A stretch of DNA of 64,000 bases, taken from the NCBI RefSeq assembly GCF_014298075.1, contig NZ_CP060418.1:3844001-3908000 (forward strand). The letters run 5' to 3'. Within the stretch, counting starts at the first letter, position 1. Every line of letters begins with the position of its first letter. The stretch is from Enterobacter sp. JUb54 (GTDB lineage: Bacteria; Pseudomonadota; Gammaproteobacteria; Enterobacterales; Enterobacteriaceae). Of the stretch, positions 13,155 to 24,310 are shown piece by piece. The position numbers and the translations under genes were made by a program. The notes beneath the pieces are model-generated. The model had not been told where the DNA came from. It saw only the letters and a program-made list of their open reading frames with translations, and searched no databases.

Positions 13155-13353
13155 CACGATGTCTGAATCCTTCCAATAGCCCTGCTGGCACTATACCAGA
13201 GATTAAAACTAATCGGTTTACACTGCTTTGTGAATGATTGTTTACGAGCCGATTCTGCTTTTATGCCGCAAAAAAGCACAACGATAATTGGGTTAAAGCC
13301 CGGCGAATGTTATCATCGTGTTTATTTTATGTATAAAACAGGTGAGTAATGCC

Positions 13354-14754
13354 ATGTCGCACTCTTGGGATTATGATGCAATCGTGATTGGGTCCGGCCC
13401 TGGCGGTGAAGGCGCCGCCATGGGACTGGTTAAACAGGGAGCGCGCGTCGCCGTTATCGAGCGCTATCATAACGTCGGCGGCGGCTGTACCCACTGGGGT
13501 ACCATCCCGTCAAAAGCGCTCCGCCATGCCGTCAGTCGTATTATCGAGTTTAACCAAAACCCTCTCTACAGTGACCACTCCCGCCTTCTTCGTTCTTCTT
13601 TTGCCGACATTCTTAACCATGCCGACAGCGTGATTAATCAACAAACCCATATGCGTCAGGGTTTCTATGAGCGCAACCACTGCGAAATTTTGCAGGGCAA
13701 CGCCCACTTTGTTGATGAGCACACCCTCGCGCTGGAATGTCACGATGGTACCGTCGAGACCATCACCGCGGAAAAATTCGTCATCGCCTGCGGCTCACGC
13801 CCTTACCATCCTGCCGATGTCGATTTTTCCCATCCGCGCGTGTACGACAGCGATTCGATTCTCAGCCTGCAGCATGAACCACGCCACGTGATCATCTACG
13901 GCGCCGGGGTTATTGGTTGCGAATATGCGTCGATTTTCCGCGGCATGGAGGTGAAGGTCGACCTGATCAACACCCGCGATCGTCTGCTGGCGTTCCTCGA
14001 TCAGGAGATGTCCGACTCTCTCTCCTATCACTTCTGGAACAGCGGCGTGGTGATTCGCCACAACGAAGAGTATGAGAAAATTGAAGCCGTCGATGACGGC
14101 GTGATCATGCATTTGAAATCGGGCAAAAAACTGAAAGCCGACTGCCTGCTGTACGCCAACGGCCGTACCGGTAATACCGATTCCCTGGCGCTGGAAAATA
14201 TCGGCCTGAAAACCGATAGCCGCGGCCAGATCAAAGTGAACAGCATGTATCAGACGGCGCTGCCGCATATCTATGCCGTTGGTGACGTTATCGGTTATCC
14301 GAGCCTGGCGTCCGCCGCCTACGATCAAGGCCGCATCGCCGCGCAGGCGCTGATTAAAGGCGAGGCCTCTGCCCACCTGATTGAAGATATCCCGACCGGT
14401 ATCTACACCATTCCGGAAATCAGCTCCGTGGGTAAAACCGAGCAGCAGCTGACGGCGATGAAGGTGCCATATGAAGTGGGCCGTGCGGCGTTTAAACACC
14501 TGGCACGCGCGCAAATCGTCGGCATGAGCGTGGGAACCCTGAAGATCCTGTTCCATCGTGAAACGAAAGAGATCCTGGGCATTCATTGCTTTGGTGAACG
14601 CGCGGCCGAGATTATTCATATCGGCCAGGCGATTATGGAGCAGAAAGGTGGTGGCAACACCATTGAGTACTTCGTCAACACCACCTTTAACTACCCGACC
14701 ATGGCGGAAGCCTATCGGGTTGCCGCGTTAAATGGCTTAAACCGCCTGTTTTAA
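13354..14754 (+). CDS. sthA: Soluble pyridine nucleotide transhydrogenase SthA
   Basis: The 466-residue flavoprotein moves hydride between NADPH and NAD in the cytoplasm. The start at 13354 ([15 protein letters not shown]) matches E. coli and follows AGGTGAG; an in-frame upstream ATG adds 12 unlikely residues. The FAD site [11 protein letters not shown] (about 11-21) and NAD(P) site [11 protein letters not shown] are clear. The position that holds the redox-active CxxxxC pair in related disulfide reductases reads CTHWGT, so only one cysteine remains, as expected for SthA. The last 18 bases overlap the convergent end of oxyR. Confidence 0.96.
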   Translation: MSHSWDYDAIVIGSGPGGEGAAMGLVKQGARVAVIERYHNVGGGCTHWGTIPSKALRHAVSRIIEFNQNPLYSDHSRLLRSSFADILNHADSVINQQTHMRQGFYERNHCEILQGNAHFVDEHTLALECHDGTVETITAEKFVIACGSRPYHPADVDFSHPRVYDSDSILSLQHEPRHVIIYGAGVIGCEYASIFRGMEVKVDLINTRDRLLAFLDQEMSDSLSYHFWNSGVVIRHNEEYEKIEAVDDGVIMHLKSGKKLKADCLLYANGRTGNTDSLALENIGLKTDSRGQIKVNSMYQTALPHIYAVGDVIGYPSLASAAYDQGRIAAQALIKGEASAHLIEDIPTGIYTIPEISSVGKTEQQLTAMKVPYEVGRAAFKHLARAQIVGMSVGTLKILFHRETKEILGIHCFGERAAEIIHIGQAIMEQKGGGNTIEYFVNTTFNYPTMAEAYRVAALNGLNRLF

Positions 14755-15654
14755 CGCTTTGTCGAAATGGCCATCCATGGTGCCGCGGATGGCCTCCGCC
14801 AGATGCTCGTAGCGACTACGCAGCGGTGAACCCGGACGATATACCAGACCAATGGTGCGTCTTGGTTCCGGCTTAATGCACGGAATATAGACCACGCCAT
14901 CGCGTTTTCTCTCCTGCGGCACCGCTAACGCCGGCAGCAGCGTGATGCCGCTACCTGCGGCCACCATGTTGCGCAGCGTTTCAAGACTGGTCGCGCGGAA
15001 ATGGGTATCTTCATCCGCACCGGCCTCAAAACAGAAGCCCATCGCCTGATCGCGCAGGCAGTGGCCATCTTCCAGCATCAGCAGTTTTTCCCCGGCCAAA
15101 TCAGACATCGGCACGCGATCGCGATTTGCCCACGGGTGATCTTCGTAGATAGCCAGCATCATCGGCTCATCAAACAGCGGGACCTCAATAAAGGCCTCGC
15201 TCTCTTTCACCAGCGCGAGGATCGCGCAGTCCAGCTTACCGCTGTCTAGCTGAGCCAGCAGTTGATGCGTTTGTGCTTCATGCAGATACATTTCCAGTTT
15301 TGGAAAAGTCTGGTGCAGCATCGGTATTATTTGCGGCAACAGATAAGGGCCAATTGTCGGAATCAGGCCAATATGCAGCGGCCCGGACATGGTCTCACCT
15401 TGTTGACTTGCCATTTCCTTGAGCACTTTGACTTCGCGTAACACGGTACGCGCCTGATCCACCAGCAACAGTCCGGCCTGGGTAAACAGAACCTTACGGC
15501 TGGTGCGCTCCAGCAACATGACCCCAAGTTCATCCTCCAGCTTGCGGATTTGTCCGCTCAGCGTGGGTTGGCTGACGTGGCAGGAGTCCGCCGCGCGCCG
15601 AAAATGGCGGTGCTCGGCTAGCGCAACCAGGTATTCAAGATCGCGAATATTCAT
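14737..15654 (-). CDS. oxyR: Hydrogen peroxide sensor and regulator OxyR
   Basis: The 305-residue LysR-type regulator has both redox cysteines, Cys199 and Cys208, in the loop [13 protein letters not shown]. Their disulfide switches the tetramer to its activating form. The DNA-binding helix-turn-helix is at about 18-37. Length equals the E. coli protein. The divergent OxyS RNA shares its control region, where OxyR is known to repress itself. The usual OxyR target katG, near metF in E. coli, is not found in this window. Confidence 0.97.
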   Translation of the reverse strand: MNIRDLEYLVALAEHRHFRRAADSCHVSQPTLSGQIRKLEDELGVMLLERTSRKVLFTQAGLLLVDQARTVLREVKVLKEMASQQGETMSGPLHIGLIPTIGPYLLPQIIPMLHQTFPKLEMYLHEAQTHQLLAQLDSGKLDCAILALVKESEAFIEVPLFDEPMMLAIYEDHPWANRDRVPMSDLAGEKLLMLEDGHCLRDQAMGFCFEAGADEDTHFRATSLETLRNMVAAGSGITLLPALAVPQERKRDGVVYIPCIKPEPRRTIGLVYRPGSPLRSRYEHLAEAIRGTMDGHFDKALKQAV

Positions 15655-15748
15655 TATTCATCCTCCGTCGCCATGATAGTTCATGGCGATAGATAGCATA
15701 GCAACGAACGATTATCCCTATCAAGTTTTCTGTTCAATAATAAGCCCA
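15655..15748. promoter_or_regulatory. Shared oxyR/oxyS control region
   Basis: These 94 bases separate the OxyR start codon from the OxyS 5' end. By homology they hold the OxyR operator and both promoters. An ATAG-N7-ATAG-like periodic pattern is suggested by repeated GATAG/ATAGC elements at about 15690-15701. The contacts cannot be proven by eye. Confidence 0.6.
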
Positions 15749-15853
15749 GAAACGAGGCCGACGTCAGAAAATCAACGATGGCCTCATCATATTCCCTGAC
15801 CGAACAACTAAAGCCAACGTGAACTTTTGCGGACCTTGTGTCCGCTTTTTTTT
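15749..15853 (+). ncRNA. oxyS: OxyS peroxide-induced small RNA
   Basis: A divergent RNA gene of about 105 bases beside oxyR. Its linker AACTAAAGCCAACGTGAAC, followed by TTTTGCGGA, is the same as in E. coli OxyS, and it ends in the stem GCGGAC/GTCCGC with a run of eight T. A 5' stem GAGGCC (15754-15759)/GGCCTC (15780-15785) replaces the different E. coli 5' stem-loop. The 5' end is set by alignment to GAAACG, the E. coli start. OxyS is known to act with Hfq on targets such as fhlA and nusG. Here the loops differ, so targets may differ. Confidence 0.88.
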
Positions 15854-15857
15854 GCAT

Positions 15858-15884
15858 AAAAAAAGCCCGGGCATGGCCCGAGCC
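15858..15884 (-). terminator. Terminator of the argCBH operon
   Basis: On the minus strand, a stem of about 8 bp (GCTCGGGC/GCCCGGGC, one mismatch) with an ATG-type loop is followed by seven T residues. It lies about 47 bases past argH and abuts the OxyS terminator on the other strand. Confidence 0.85.
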
Positions 15885-15930
15885 TCTTTGACGACTCACT
15901 CCGTTAGAATGACCCGTGAAAATAGCGCAT

Positions 15931-17304
15931 TCACACCAGACGCTGTCTGGCGTCGTCAATTGCCTTAGCGACCTGCTGCGGTGAGACGCCGCCTTTTGCC
16001 GAACGCTTATCCAGGCAAGACTGCAGCGACAGAATCGGATAGACATCATCGGCAATCACGCTGCTAAATTTCTGCAGGTCGGCCAGCGCCAGATCTTCCA
16101 GCGGCTTGCCCTGGGCGATCGCTTCTACCACCGCTTCACCGACGATATGGTGCGCTTCGCGGAACGGAACCCCTTTCGCTACCAGGTAATCCGCCAGCTC
16201 AGTGGCATTGGCATAGCCCTGCTGCGCCGCCTCTTCGCAACGCGGACGCTTAACCTGAATACCGTCCAGCACCAGCGCCGCCATATGCAGGCAGTCCAGC
16301 CAGGTATCGAGCGCGTCGAACAGCCCTTCTTTATCTTCCTGCATGTCTTTGTTGTACGCCAGCGGCAGACCTTTCAGGGTCATCATCATCCCGGTCAGCG
16401 CGCCCTGAACACGGCCGCATTTACCACGGATAAGCTCCAGCGCATCCGGGTTTTTCTTCTGCGGCATCAGAGAGGAACCGGAGGTGACGCGGTCGGACAA
16501 CTCAATAAAACCGGCTTCCCCGGTATTAAAGAAAATCAGGTCTTCGGCAAAGCGTGACAGGTGCACCATGCCAATCGATGCATCAGAGAGCAGTTCCAAC
16601 ACGTGGTCACGGTCAGAAACGCTATCGAGGCTGTTGCGGGTCGCCGAGGCAAAGCCCAACCAGCCAGCCAGCTGCTCGCGGTCGATTTCATAGGCGGTTC
16701 CCGCCAGCGCGCCGCAGCCCAGCGGGCTGACATCCAGACGTTTCAGGGCATCCTGCAGACGGCTTTCATCACGCGCCAGCATTTCAACATACGCCAGGCA
16801 CCAGTGGGCAAAAGTCACCGGCTGCGCGCGCTGCAGGTGGGTATACCCCGGCATCACCGCATCCTGGTTGCTCTGAGCTGTCTCCACCAGCGCGCTTTGC
16901 AGCTGGCGGTTGGCCGACAGCAGCTCGGCGACCGTGTCTTTACACCACAGCTTCAGGTCAGTGGCGACCTGATCGTTACGGCTACGCCCGGTATGCAGCT
17001 TCTTACCCAGTTGACCCACTTTGTCGATCAGCTTGCCTTCTACCCAGCTGTGAATATCTTCCGCGTCGCTTTCAAGGATTTGCTGCGGGTTCGCCCGCAC
17101 CTCTTCCAGCAGCACACCTAATGCCTCTTCCAGCTGCTGTTGCTCGGCGGCACTCAGCACGCCCACCGTCACCAGCGCTTTAGACCAGGCGACAGAGCCA
17201 ACAATATCCTGCTCCGCCAGGCGATAGTCGAAGCGCAAAGAGTCGTTGAACTGTTTGAACCGCTGATCGGCTGCCTGAGTAAAACGCCCGCCCCAAAGTG
17301 CCAT
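15931..17304 (-). CDS. argH: Argininosuccinate lyase ArgH
   Basis: The 457-residue enzyme splits argininosuccinate to arginine and fumarate, the last step of arginine synthesis. The family signature [12 protein letters not shown] is at 276-287 with the catalytic Ser277, and the base region YTHLQRAQP is at 154-162. Length equals E. coli. It is the last gene of argCBH, separated from argB by a 71-base gap that contains a strong hairpin. Confidence 0.96.
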   Translation of the reverse strand: MALWGGRFTQAADQRFKQFNDSLRFDYRLAEQDIVGSVAWSKALVTVGVLSAAEQQQLEEALGVLLEEVRANPQQILESDAEDIHSWVEGKLIDKVGQLGKKLHTGRSRNDQVATDLKLWCKDTVAELLSANRQLQSALVETAQSNQDAVMPGYTHLQRAQPVTFAHWCLAYVEMLARDESRLQDALKRLDVSPLGCGALAGTAYEIDREQLAGWLGFASATRNSLDSVSDRDHVLELLSDASIGMVHLSRFAEDLIFFNTGEAGFIELSDRVTSGSSLMPQKKNPDALELIRGKCGRVQGALTGMMMTLKGLPLAYNKDMQEDKEGLFDALDTWLDCLHMAALVLDGIQVKRPRCEEAAQQGYANATELADYLVAKGVPFREAHHIVGEAVVEAIAQGKPLEDLALADLQKFSSVIADDVYPILSLQSCLDKRSAKGGVSPQQVAKAIDDARQRLV

Positions 17305-17337
17305 AATGTGCTTCCTTCAAATTTGGTTTTATGCTGC

Positions 17338-17358
17338 CGGGAAGCCCTGTGCTTCCCG
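17338..17358. repeat. Intercistronic hairpin between argB and argH
   Basis: CGGGAAGC (17338-17345) pairs exactly with GCTTCCCG (17351-17358) around a five-base loop. It lies in the transcribed gap of argCBH without a T-run, so it may stabilise the upstream message rather than terminate it. Confidence 0.6.
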
Positions 17359-17375
17359 TCTTCAACTGTGTTAAA

Positions 17376-18155
17376 TCAGGCCAGAATGCGCGTGCCAATA
17401 GGCGTGCCGTTAAACAACGCCGGCAACTGCTCCGCGTGGCGCCACGAGGCGATATCCACCGGGCGGCCCAGCGTGCGTGCCGCATCCAGTGCCGCATGCA
17501 CCTTCACAATCATGCCGTCGGTAATAATGCCTTGTTCGATCAGCTGCTCTGCCTTCGCCGCGGTCATCTCCGCAATGCGCTGGCCCTTGCCATCGAGAAT
17601 GCCGCTGACATCGGACAGCAGAATCAGGTCCGCACCGAGCGTCGCCGCCAGCGCGGTCGCCGCCTGATCGGCATTCACGTTCATCAGTTGCCCTTCATCG
17701 GTGACCCCGATGGAGCTGACCACCGGCAGATAGCCGCCCGCCAGCAGGGTGTTAATCAGCGCAGGCGAACCCGGCTGCGCCAGACCAACGTGACCCAGTT
17801 CTTCGTCCAGCTGCGTCACCTTAACGCTATCGCCATCGCCGAGGAACAGGCCCACGGAAGCCAGATGGTGTTTTTTCGCCCAGGCCAGCAGCGTTTTATT
17901 GGCGGTTCCCGCCAGCGCGCCGGTAATAATGTCGATCTGATCCGCCGGCGTAACCCGCAGACCATTTTTCTTGTTCACCGGCAGGTTGAGCTGCTTCATC
18001 AGCTCATCCACCACACAACCACCGCCATGCACGATAATCAGCGGGCGATGATGGGCTTCACGGTAATTCACCAGCGCGGTAAACAGGCGCTCCAGCGCTT
18101 CTTCGCTATCGAGTAACACGCCGCCGAGCTTAATTATTAATGGGTTCATCATCAC
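17376..18155 (-). CDS. argB: Acetylglutamate kinase ArgB
   Basis: The enzyme phosphorylates N-acetylglutamate, the second step of arginine synthesis. The nucleotide-binding motif IIKLGG is at the N-terminus, [10 protein letters not shown] binds acetylglutamate and [12 protein letters not shown] completes the site. The called frame gives 259 residues; E. coli ArgB starts one methionine later (258). It lacks the long N-terminal helix of arginine-inhibited kinases, as expected in enterobacteria. It begins three bases after the argC stop, so the two are translationally linked. Confidence 0.96.
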   Translation of the reverse strand: MMMNPLIIKLGGVLLDSEEALERLFTALVNYREAHHRPLIIVHGGGCVVDELMKQLNLPVNKKNGLRVTPADQIDIITGALAGTANKTLLAWAKKHHLASVGLFLGDGDSVKVTQLDEELGHVGLAQPGSPALINTLLAGGYLPVVSSIGVTDEGQLMNVNADQAATALAATLGADLILLSDVSGILDGKGQRIAEMTAAKAEQLIEQGIITDGMIVKVHAALDAARTLGRPVDIASWRHAEQLPALFNGTPIGTRILA

Positions 18156-18158
18156 ACC

Positions 18159-19163
18159 TTAAATAAGAGACTGCGTCTCAGCGTAGCCGAAACGAATATT
18201 CGCGCACTGTATTGCCTGTGCCGCCGCACCTTTCAACAGGTTATCTTCCGCCGCCACCACAATAATGTGCTGGTCCTGAACGGCAAAACCGATATCACAG
18301 AATGGCAGACCCACGACGTTTTTCAATGCCGGCACGCCTTTATCATATAAACGGACCATCGGCTTATTGGCATAGGCCTGCTGGAACACGGCGGCAACCT
18401 GATCTTTGCTCACGCCAGGCTTCAGGCGGCAGGTGATGGTTTCGAGGATCCCACGTTTAAAATTACCAAGGTGAGGGGTAAAAATAACCTCCGCGCCAAG
18501 GTGGGTGGAGATTTCCGGGTGGTGACGATGATTGAATACGCCATACGGCTGCAGGCTGACTTCACAGAAGCTATTACTGATAGCCGCTTTACGCCCTGCG
18601 CCGCTGACGCCGCTGGTCGCATTGATCACCGGCCACTGGTTCAGATCCAGCAGGTCCGCATCGATCAACGGTTTCAACGACAGCTGGGCCGCCGTCGGAT
18701 AGCAGCCTGGAACAGCAACTAAGTTCGCCTCTTTCAGCGCGTCAGCGTTCCACTCAGCCAGACCGTAAACCGCCTGCTCAAGCAGGGCCGGATGCTGATG
18801 AGTGAAACCGTAATATTTTTCGTAGAACGCACCGTCGTTCACGCGGAAGGCGCCGGACAGGTCGAACACCACGCAGCCTGCGGCAAGAAACTGCGGCGCC
18901 AGGTCGTGGCTCACTTCATGTGCGGTCGCGAGGAAGACAACATCGACGCCGGCGCTAAATTCGCTGATATCTGACATCGGCTGCAGCGGCAGATCCACAA
19001 TGCCTTTCAGCTGAGGATGCAAATCGGAAATTAATTTCCCTGCATCATTGCTTTGCGCGGAGACCGTCAAAGCGGTTATGGTCATATGAGGATGGCGATT
19101 TACATAGGTCACTAGCTCTGCGCCGGCATAACCGCTGGCACCCACAATCAGCGTCTTCAACAT
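18159..19163 (-). CDS. argC: N-acetyl-gamma-glutamyl-phosphate reductase ArgC
   Basis: The 334-residue NADPH-dependent reductase carries out the third step of arginine synthesis. The N-terminal Rossmann motif [11 protein letters not shown] and the catalytic Cys154 (AVPGCYPTA) are present. Length equals E. coli. It heads the argCBH operon and is divergent from argE. Both promoters lie around the ARG boxes in the 177-base gap. Confidence 0.96.
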   Translation of the reverse strand: MLKTLIVGASGYAGAELVTYVNRHPHMTITALTVSAQSNDAGKLISDLHPQLKGIVDLPLQPMSDISEFSAGVDVVFLATAHEVSHDLAPQFLAAGCVVFDLSGAFRVNDGAFYEKYYGFTHQHPALLEQAVYGLAEWNADALKEANLVAVPGCYPTAAQLSLKPLIDADLLDLNQWPVINATSGVSGAGRKAAISNSFCEVSLQPYGVFNHRHHPEISTHLGAEVIFTPHLGNFKRGILETITCRLKPGVSKDQVAAVFQQAYANKPMVRLYDKGVPALKNVVGLPFCDIGFAVQDQHIIVVAAEDNLLKGAAAQAIQCANIRFGYAETQSLI

Positions 19164-19275
19164 CGGGGCTCTTCACCTTCTTACGTCATATTTGCCCAGG
19201 AAGCATCTCGCTTCCTCACCCAGTTAAGCCGTAAGAGTCTCCCTGCATTTTATGGGTTTTCTTACGCTCAACGAT

Positions 19276-19314
19276 AATGTATTTTTATTCACAAATAATG
19301 CATGAATATTGATA
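19276..19314. promoter_or_regulatory. Two ARG boxes between argC and argE
   Basis: Box 1 (19276-19293) AATGTATTTTTATTCACA and box 2 (19297-19314) AATGCATGAATATTGATA fit the 18-base ArgR consensus, box 1 best. They are separated by three bases, the spacing needed for one ArgR hexamer. The pair sits 26 bases before the argE start, so ArgR with arginine should block both argE and argCBH. Confidence 0.9.
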
Positions 19315-19340
19315 CTATCATGACCCGAGGTGTGTCAACA

Positions 19341-20492
19341 ATGAAAAACAATTTACCGCCCTTTATCGAGATTTACCGCGCATTGATCGCCACACCTTCC
19401 ATCAGTGCAACCGAAGAAGCACTGGACCAAAGTAATGAGACTTTAATCAATTTACTCGCTGGCTGGTTCCGCGATATTGGCTTCAATGTTGAAGTCCAGC
19501 CGGTACCGGAGACGCGCAATAAATTCAATCTGCTGGCCAGTACCGGCCACGGCGCTGGCGGTCTGCTGCTCGCCGGGCATACCGACACCGTGCCGTTTGA
19601 TGACGGCCGCTGGACCCGCGATCCTTTCGCCCTGACCGAGCACGACAACAAACTGTACGGTCTCGGCACCGCCGACATGAAAGGCTTTTTCGCCTTTATC
19701 CTTGATGCCCTGCGCGATGTCGATGTCAGCACGCTGAAAAAGCCGCTCTACATCCTGGCCACCGCCGATGAAGAGACCAGTATGGCCGGCGCCCGTTACT
19801 TTGCCGAAACCACCCAGCTGCGTCCGGACTGCGCCATCATCGGCGAACCGACTTCTCTGCAGCCGGTGCGAGCGCATAAAGGCCATATGTCCAACGCGAT
19901 TCGTATCCAGGGCCAGTCCGGCCACTCCAGCGATCCGGCGCGCGGCGTGAATGCCATTGAGCTGATGTACGATGCTATCGGCCGCATCATGCAGCTACGC
20001 GACGACTTAAAAGAGCGTTATCACTACGCCGCGTTTACCGTGCCGTATCCGACGCTCAACCTCGGCGCGATTCACGGCGGCGATGCCTCAAACCGCATCT
20101 GCGCCTGCTGCGAGCTGCATATGGATATTCGCCCGCTGCCGGGCATGACGCTCAACGATCTTAACGGACTGCTGGATGAAGCGCTGGCGCCGGTAAGCGA
20201 ACGCTGGCCGGGCCGCCTGACGGTATCCGAACTGCACCCGCCGATTCCCGGCTACGAATGCCCGCCGGACCACCGTCTGGTTCAGGTCGTGGAAAAGCTG
20301 CTCGGCGCACAAACCGAAGTGGTGAACTACTGCACCGAGGCGCCGTTTATCCAGACGTTGTGTCCGACGTTAGTATTAGGCCCTGGCTCCATCAACCAGG
20401 CGCACCAGCCGGATGAATACCTGGAAACCCGCTTTATTAAGCCGACCCGGGAGCTAATTACCCAGGTTGTCCATCATTTCTGCTGGCATTAA
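19341..20492 (+). CDS. argE: Acetylornithine deacetylase ArgE
   Basis: The 383-residue zinc peptidase-family enzyme converts N-acetylornithine to ornithine. Metal ligands and catalytic residues are visible: His80 and Asp82 (GHTDTVPFD), bridging Asp112 (GTADMKG), and Glu144/Glu145 (ADEETS). The start at 19341 (MKNNLPPF) matches E. coli. The earlier ATG at 19302 lies inside the second ARG box and is unlikely. It is divergent from argC. Confidence 0.96.
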   Translation: MKNNLPPFIEIYRALIATPSISATEEALDQSNETLINLLAGWFRDIGFNVEVQPVPETRNKFNLLASTGHGAGGLLLAGHTDTVPFDDGRWTRDPFALTEHDNKLYGLGTADMKGFFAFILDALRDVDVSTLKKPLYILATADEETSMAGARYFAETTQLRPDCAIIGEPTSLQPVRAHKGHMSNAIRIQGQSGHSSDPARGVNAIELMYDAIGRIMQLRDDLKERYHYAAFTVPYPTLNLGAIHGGDASNRICACCELHMDIRPLPGMTLNDLNGLLDEALAPVSERWPGRLTVSELHPPIPGYECPPDHRLVQVVEKLLGAQTEVVNYCTEAPFIQTLCPTLVLGPGSINQAHQPDEYLETRFIKPTRELITQVVHHFCWH

Positions 20493-20747
20493 GGGCAGTC
20501 CGTTCCCGCCGCTTTTATCAGGGCGGGACGGTGATTCTGGTCACATTTCCATAAGTAATGCTTATCAGGCGACCTCTGAGTTAAATTTCGCAAATTGCCG
20601 TCATTTATTCGTTTGCTGAAGCGATTTCGCAACAATTGACGTGGGGGTTTTTACGTGGCTTTATAAAAGACGGCTGCTTATCCGATGCTCACTGTTGCAG
20701 AGCGCCGGATATAACAAAATAAAATGAGATGGGGTGTCTGGGGTAAC

Positions 20748-23399
20748 ATGAACGAACAATATTCCGCTTTGCGTAGTAATGTCAGTATGCTCGGTAAGGT
20801 GCTAGGCGATACCATCAAGGATGCACTGGGAGAGAACATTCTTGATCGTGTCGAAACTATCCGTAAATTGTCCAAGTCTTCTCGCGCCGGCAATGAAGCC
20901 AACCGCCAGGAATTGCTGACCACGCTGCAAAACTTGTCCAATGACGAGCTGCTGCCGGTGGCCCGTGCTTTCAGCCAGTTTCTGAATCTGGCGAATACCG
21001 CAGAGCAATACCACAGCATTTCACCGAACGGTGAAGCGGCCAGCAACCCGGAAGTGATTGCCCGCACCCTGAGAAAGCTCAAAGACCAACCTCATCTCAA
21101 CGAAGAGACCATTAAGAAAGCGGTGGAGTCCCTGTCTCTGGAGCTGGTGCTTACCGCTCACCCCACCGAGATCACCCGCCGTACGCTGATCCACAAAATG
21201 GTGGAAGTGAACAACTGCCTGAAGCAGCTTGATAACAAAGATATCGCTGACTACGAGCACCACCAGCTGATGCGCCGTCTGCGCCAGCTGATTGCCCAGT
21301 CCTGGCATACGGATGAAATCCGTAAATACCGCCCGACGCCGGTTGATGAAGCAAAATGGGGTTTTGCCGTTGTTGAAAACAGCCTGTGGGAAGGGGTGCC
21401 AAACTACCTGCGCGAGCTGAACGAACAGCTGGAAGAGAACCTCGGCTATCAGCTGCCGGTAGACTTCGTCCCGGTGCGTTTCACCTCCTGGATGGGCGGC
21501 GACCGCGACGGTAACCCGAATGTCACCGCCGATATTACTCGTCACGTGCTGCTGCTGAGCCGCTGGAAGGCGACCGACCTGTTCCTGAAAGATATTCAGC
21601 TGCTGATCTCTGAACTGTCGATGGTTGAATGCACCGACGAGCTGCGCGAACTGGCCGGCGCGGAAGGGGCACAGGAACCGTACCGCTATCTGATGAAAAA
21701 GCTGCGTACCCAGCTGATGGAAACTCAGACCTGGCTGGAAGCCCGCCTGAAGGGGCAGAAACTGCCGAAGCCGGCAGGCCTGATTACCCAGAACGAACAG
21801 CTGTGGGAACCGCTTTACGCCTGCTATAAGTCGCTGCAGTCCTGCGGCATGGGCATCATCGCCAACGGCGAACTGCTGGATACGCTGCGCCGCGTGAAAT
21901 CTTTCGGCGTACCGCTGGTGCGTATCGACATTCGTCAGGAAAGCACCCGTCATACCGAAGCGCTGGGCGAAATGACCCGCTATCTGGGTATCGGCGATTA
22001 CGAAAGCTGGTCAGAAGCCGACAAACAGGCGTTCCTGATCCGCGAACTGAATTCCAAACGTCCGCTGCTGCCGCGTCAGTGGGAGCCAAGCAACGAAACC
22101 CGTGAAGTCCTCGACACCTGTAAAGTGATCGCCGAGGCGCCGTACGGATCCATCGCCGCGTATGTGATCTCAATGGCGAAGACCCCGTCCGACGTGTTGG
22201 CCGTGCATCTACTGCTGAAAGAGTCCGGTATTGGCTTCGCCCTGCCGGTCGCGCCGTTGTTTGAAACCCTGGACGACCTGAATAACGCCAATGACGTAAT
22301 GACCCAGTTGCTGAATATCGACTGGTATCGCGGCTTTATTCAGGGCAAACAGATGGTCATGATTGGCTACTCTGACTCCGCAAAAGATGCCGGCGTCATG
22401 GCAGCATCGTGGGCGCAGTATCAGGCACAGGACGCGTTGATCAAAACCTGCGAAAAAGCCGGGATTGAGCTGACGCTGTTCCACGGCCGCGGCGGTTCCA
22501 TCGGTCGTGGTGGCGCACCGGCACACGCCGCGCTGCTGTCTCAGCCTCCAGGTAGCCTGAAAGGCGGCCTGCGCGTGACCGAACAGGGCGAGATGATTCG
22601 CTTTAAATACGGCCTGCCTGAAGTCACCATCAGCAGCCTGTCGCTGTATACCAGCGCGGTGCTGGAAGCCAACCTGCTGCCGCCGCCGGAACCAAAACCG
22701 GAATGGCGCCATATCATGGCCGAGCTGTCTGACATCTCCTGCAAGATGTACCGTGGCTATGTGCGTGAAAATAAAGACTTCGTCCCGTACTTCCGCTCCG
22801 CAACGCCGGAGCAGGAGCTGGGTAAACTGCCGCTGGGTTCCCGTCCGGCAAAACGCCGTGCGACCGGTGGCGTCGAGTCTCTGCGCGCCATTCCGTGGAT
22901 TTTCGCCTGGACGCAAAACCGTCTGATGCTGCCGGCCTGGCTTGGTGCAGGCACCGCGCTGCAGAAAGTGGTGGAAGATGGCAAACAGAGCGAGCTCGAA
23001 ACGATGTGTCGCGACTGGCCGTTCTTCTCTACCCGTCTCGGCATGCTGGAAATGGTGTTCTCGAAAGCCGACCTGTGGCTGGCGGAATATTACGATCAGC
23101 GCCTGGTGACCCCGGAGCTGTGGAAGCTGGGTGCAGAACTGCGCGAGCTGCTCTCTACCGGGATCAACGTGGTACTGGATATTGCGAACGATTCCCACCT
23201 GATGGCCGACCTGCCGTGGATCGCCGAGTCTATCCAGCTGCGTAACATCTATACTGACCCGCTGAACGTTCTGCAGGCAGAGCTGCTGCACCGTTCGCGT
23301 CTGGCGGAAGAAGAAGGCAAAGAGCCGGACCCACGCGTCGAACAGGCGCTGATGGTCACCATCGCCGGCGTTGCTGCCGGTATGCGTAACACCGGCTAA
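20748..23399 (+). CDS. ppc: Phosphoenolpyruvate carboxylase
   Basis: The 883-residue enzyme carboxylates phosphoenolpyruvate to oxaloacetate to refill the TCA cycle. The catalytic His138 lies in [10 protein letters not shown], and the lysine/arginine-rich site [12 protein letters not shown] and C-terminal RNTG are intact. Length equals E. coli. The start at 20748 ([10 protein letters not shown]) was chosen over an in-frame ATG eight codons upstream. The 255-base region 20493-20747 before it holds the leader and promoter and no other gene. It converges on zinT. Confidence 0.97.
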   Translation: MNEQYSALRSNVSMLGKVLGDTIKDALGENILDRVETIRKLSKSSRAGNEANRQELLTTLQNLSNDELLPVARAFSQFLNLANTAEQYHSISPNGEAASNPEVIARTLRKLKDQPHLNEETIKKAVESLSLELVLTAHPTEITRRTLIHKMVEVNNCLKQLDNKDIADYEHHQLMRRLRQLIAQSWHTDEIRKYRPTPVDEAKWGFAVVENSLWEGVPNYLRELNEQLEENLGYQLPVDFVPVRFTSWMGGDRDGNPNVTADITRHVLLLSRWKATDLFLKDIQLLISELSMVECTDELRELAGAEGAQEPYRYLMKKLRTQLMETQTWLEARLKGQKLPKPAGLITQNEQLWEPLYACYKSLQSCGMGIIANGELLDTLRRVKSFGVPLVRIDIRQESTRHTEALGEMTRYLGIGDYESWSEADKQAFLIRELNSKRPLLPRQWEPSNETREVLDTCKVIAEAPYGSIAAYVISMAKTPSDVLAVHLLLKESGIGFALPVAPLFETLDDLNNANDVMTQLLNIDWYRGFIQGKQMVMIGYSDSAKDAGVMAASWAQYQAQDALIKTCEKAGIELTLFHGRGGSIGRGGAPAHAALLSQPPGSLKGGLRVTEQGEMIRFKYGLPEVTISSLSLYTSAVLEANLLPPPEPKPEWRHIMAELSDISCKMYRGYVRENKDFVPYFRSATPEQELGKLPLGSRPAKRRATGGVESLRAIPWIFAWTQNRLMLPAWLGAGTALQKVVEDGKQSELETMCRDWPFFSTRLGMLEMVFSKADLWLAEYYDQRLVTPELWKLGAELRELLSTGINVVLDIANDSHLMADLPWIAESIQLRNIYTDPLNVLQAELLHRSRLAEEEGKEPDPRVEQALMVTIAGVAAGMRNTG

Positions 23400-23413
23400 T
23401 CTCGCCGCAAACC

Positions 23414-23449
23414 AGCCCCGGATAGCGCCGTTTAGGCCTTATCCGGGCA
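23414..23449. repeat. REP element after ppc
   Basis: GCCCCGGATAGCGCCG, a spacer and TTATCCGGGC form an imperfect palindrome with the head and tail of enterobacterial REP (PU) sequences. One copy lies between ppc and its terminator. Confidence 0.7.
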
Positions 23450-23451
23450 AC

Positions 23452-23488
23452 AAAAACCCCGGCCAGCATCGCGCGACCGGGGTTTTTT
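23452..23488. terminator. Bidirectional terminator between ppc and zinT
   Basis: AAAAACCCCGG pairs with CCGGGGTTTTTT around an internal loop, giving a T-run in both directions for the convergent genes. Confidence 0.85.
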
Positions 23489-23506
23489 ATTAACTGGCTT
23501 TTTTCA

Positions 23507-24157
23507 TTAATGGTGCAGCATCTCGTCGACGATCTGTTCTTTGTGCAGGGCATACGGATAATAGGTCGGCCAGTTATCCATCTCTTTCAGCAGCGCCTCC
23601 TGCGATTCATTACCCATAAAGATGTGGAAGTGCTGCGATTTGCGCGGGCCGATAATATGATCGCTGAACTGCACAAATTTCGGTGCTTTTGAATCAGCCT
23701 GCTGGCATTCAAACAGATAGCGCACGCCCTTCTTACCGGAGGCATAAGTCAGGATCTTCTTGCCGGAATAGGCGTACTGGCAGGTATTGACCGTTTTGCC
23801 AATGTGGAACTCCATCACGTTGTCCTCAATCCCAATCTGGTCAACGTCGGTGGCATAGCCTTTCTTATAATATTCCCGATACTCGGCCACGCTCTTATCG
23901 CCCGCTTTTTTGGCTTTTTGCTCCAGCACCGGATCCAAATCACCATTGAGCAGATAAGGGTTCACCGACTGCCAGATCCCGTCCCAATCGCTTAACGAGC
24001 GATCCTTCACATCCCCATCGGCAAAAATGCCCTCGCTTGCTTTTATCTCCGCCTCGGTTAACGCGGGTCCATGGCTATGATTGCCGTGAGCAAAGGTCTG
24101 AGCGCTGGCCAATAGCAGGCCAACGCCCAACGCAAGGGCAGACATCTTTGTGGTCAT
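23507..24157 (-). CDS. zinT: Periplasmic zinc/cadmium-binding protein ZinT
   Basis: The 216-residue lipocalin-like protein binds zinc and cadmium in the periplasm and passes zinc to the ZnuABC importer. It has a signal peptide ending near Ala23 (TFA), a His-rich mature start HGNHSHG, and the metal-binding C-terminal region SQHFHIFMGNESQEALL. The start at 24157 follows AGGAG; the longer frame upstream runs through the Zur box. In E. coli zinT lies elsewhere, far from ppc, so this placement between ppc and yijO is different. A nearly perfect Zur site precedes it. Confidence 0.94.
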   Translation of the reverse strand: MTTKMSALALGVGLLLASAQTFAHGNHSHGPALTEAEIKASEGIFADGDVKDRSLSDWDGIWQSVNPYLLNGDLDPVLEQKAKKAGDKSVAEYREYYKKGYATDVDQIGIEDNVMEFHIGKTVNTCQYAYSGKKILTYASGKKGVRYLFECQQADSKAPKFVQFSDHIIGPRKSQHFHIFMGNESQEALLKEMDNWPTYYPYALHKEQIVDEMLHH

Positions 24158-24185
24158 TACATTCTCCTGAGTTAACGCTTGCAAC

Positions 24186-24208
24186 GATATGTTACAATAT
24201 AACATATC
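24186..24208. promoter_or_regulatory. Zur box upstream of zinT
   Basis: The 23-base inverted repeat GATATGTTACAATATAACATATC (arms GATATGTTA/TAACATATC) closely matches the E. coli zinT and znu operators. It lies 29 bases before the zinT start, so zinc-bound Zur should repress the gene. Confidence 0.9.
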
Positions 24209-24310
24209 ATACATATCGTGCAACATCGTTCTCCCGCCATCCTGCACCGGCTTTTACCCTTTCTGCTCTGTCCGGTATGATAAATACGAGGCGCCTTGTA
24301 TGGAGCAAGT

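Noticed and set aside
13318-13353. 12-residue N-terminal extension of SthA
   Set aside because: The homologous start at 13354 has a good ribosome site and gives the E. coli length; the extension runs through the promoter region.
22209-23291. 360-codon open frame antisense to ppc
   Set aside because: Shadow of ppc; no ribosome site and no recognisable domain.
24158-24247. 30-residue N-terminal extension of ZinT
   Set aside because: It would translate the Zur operator and bury the signal peptide inside the protein.
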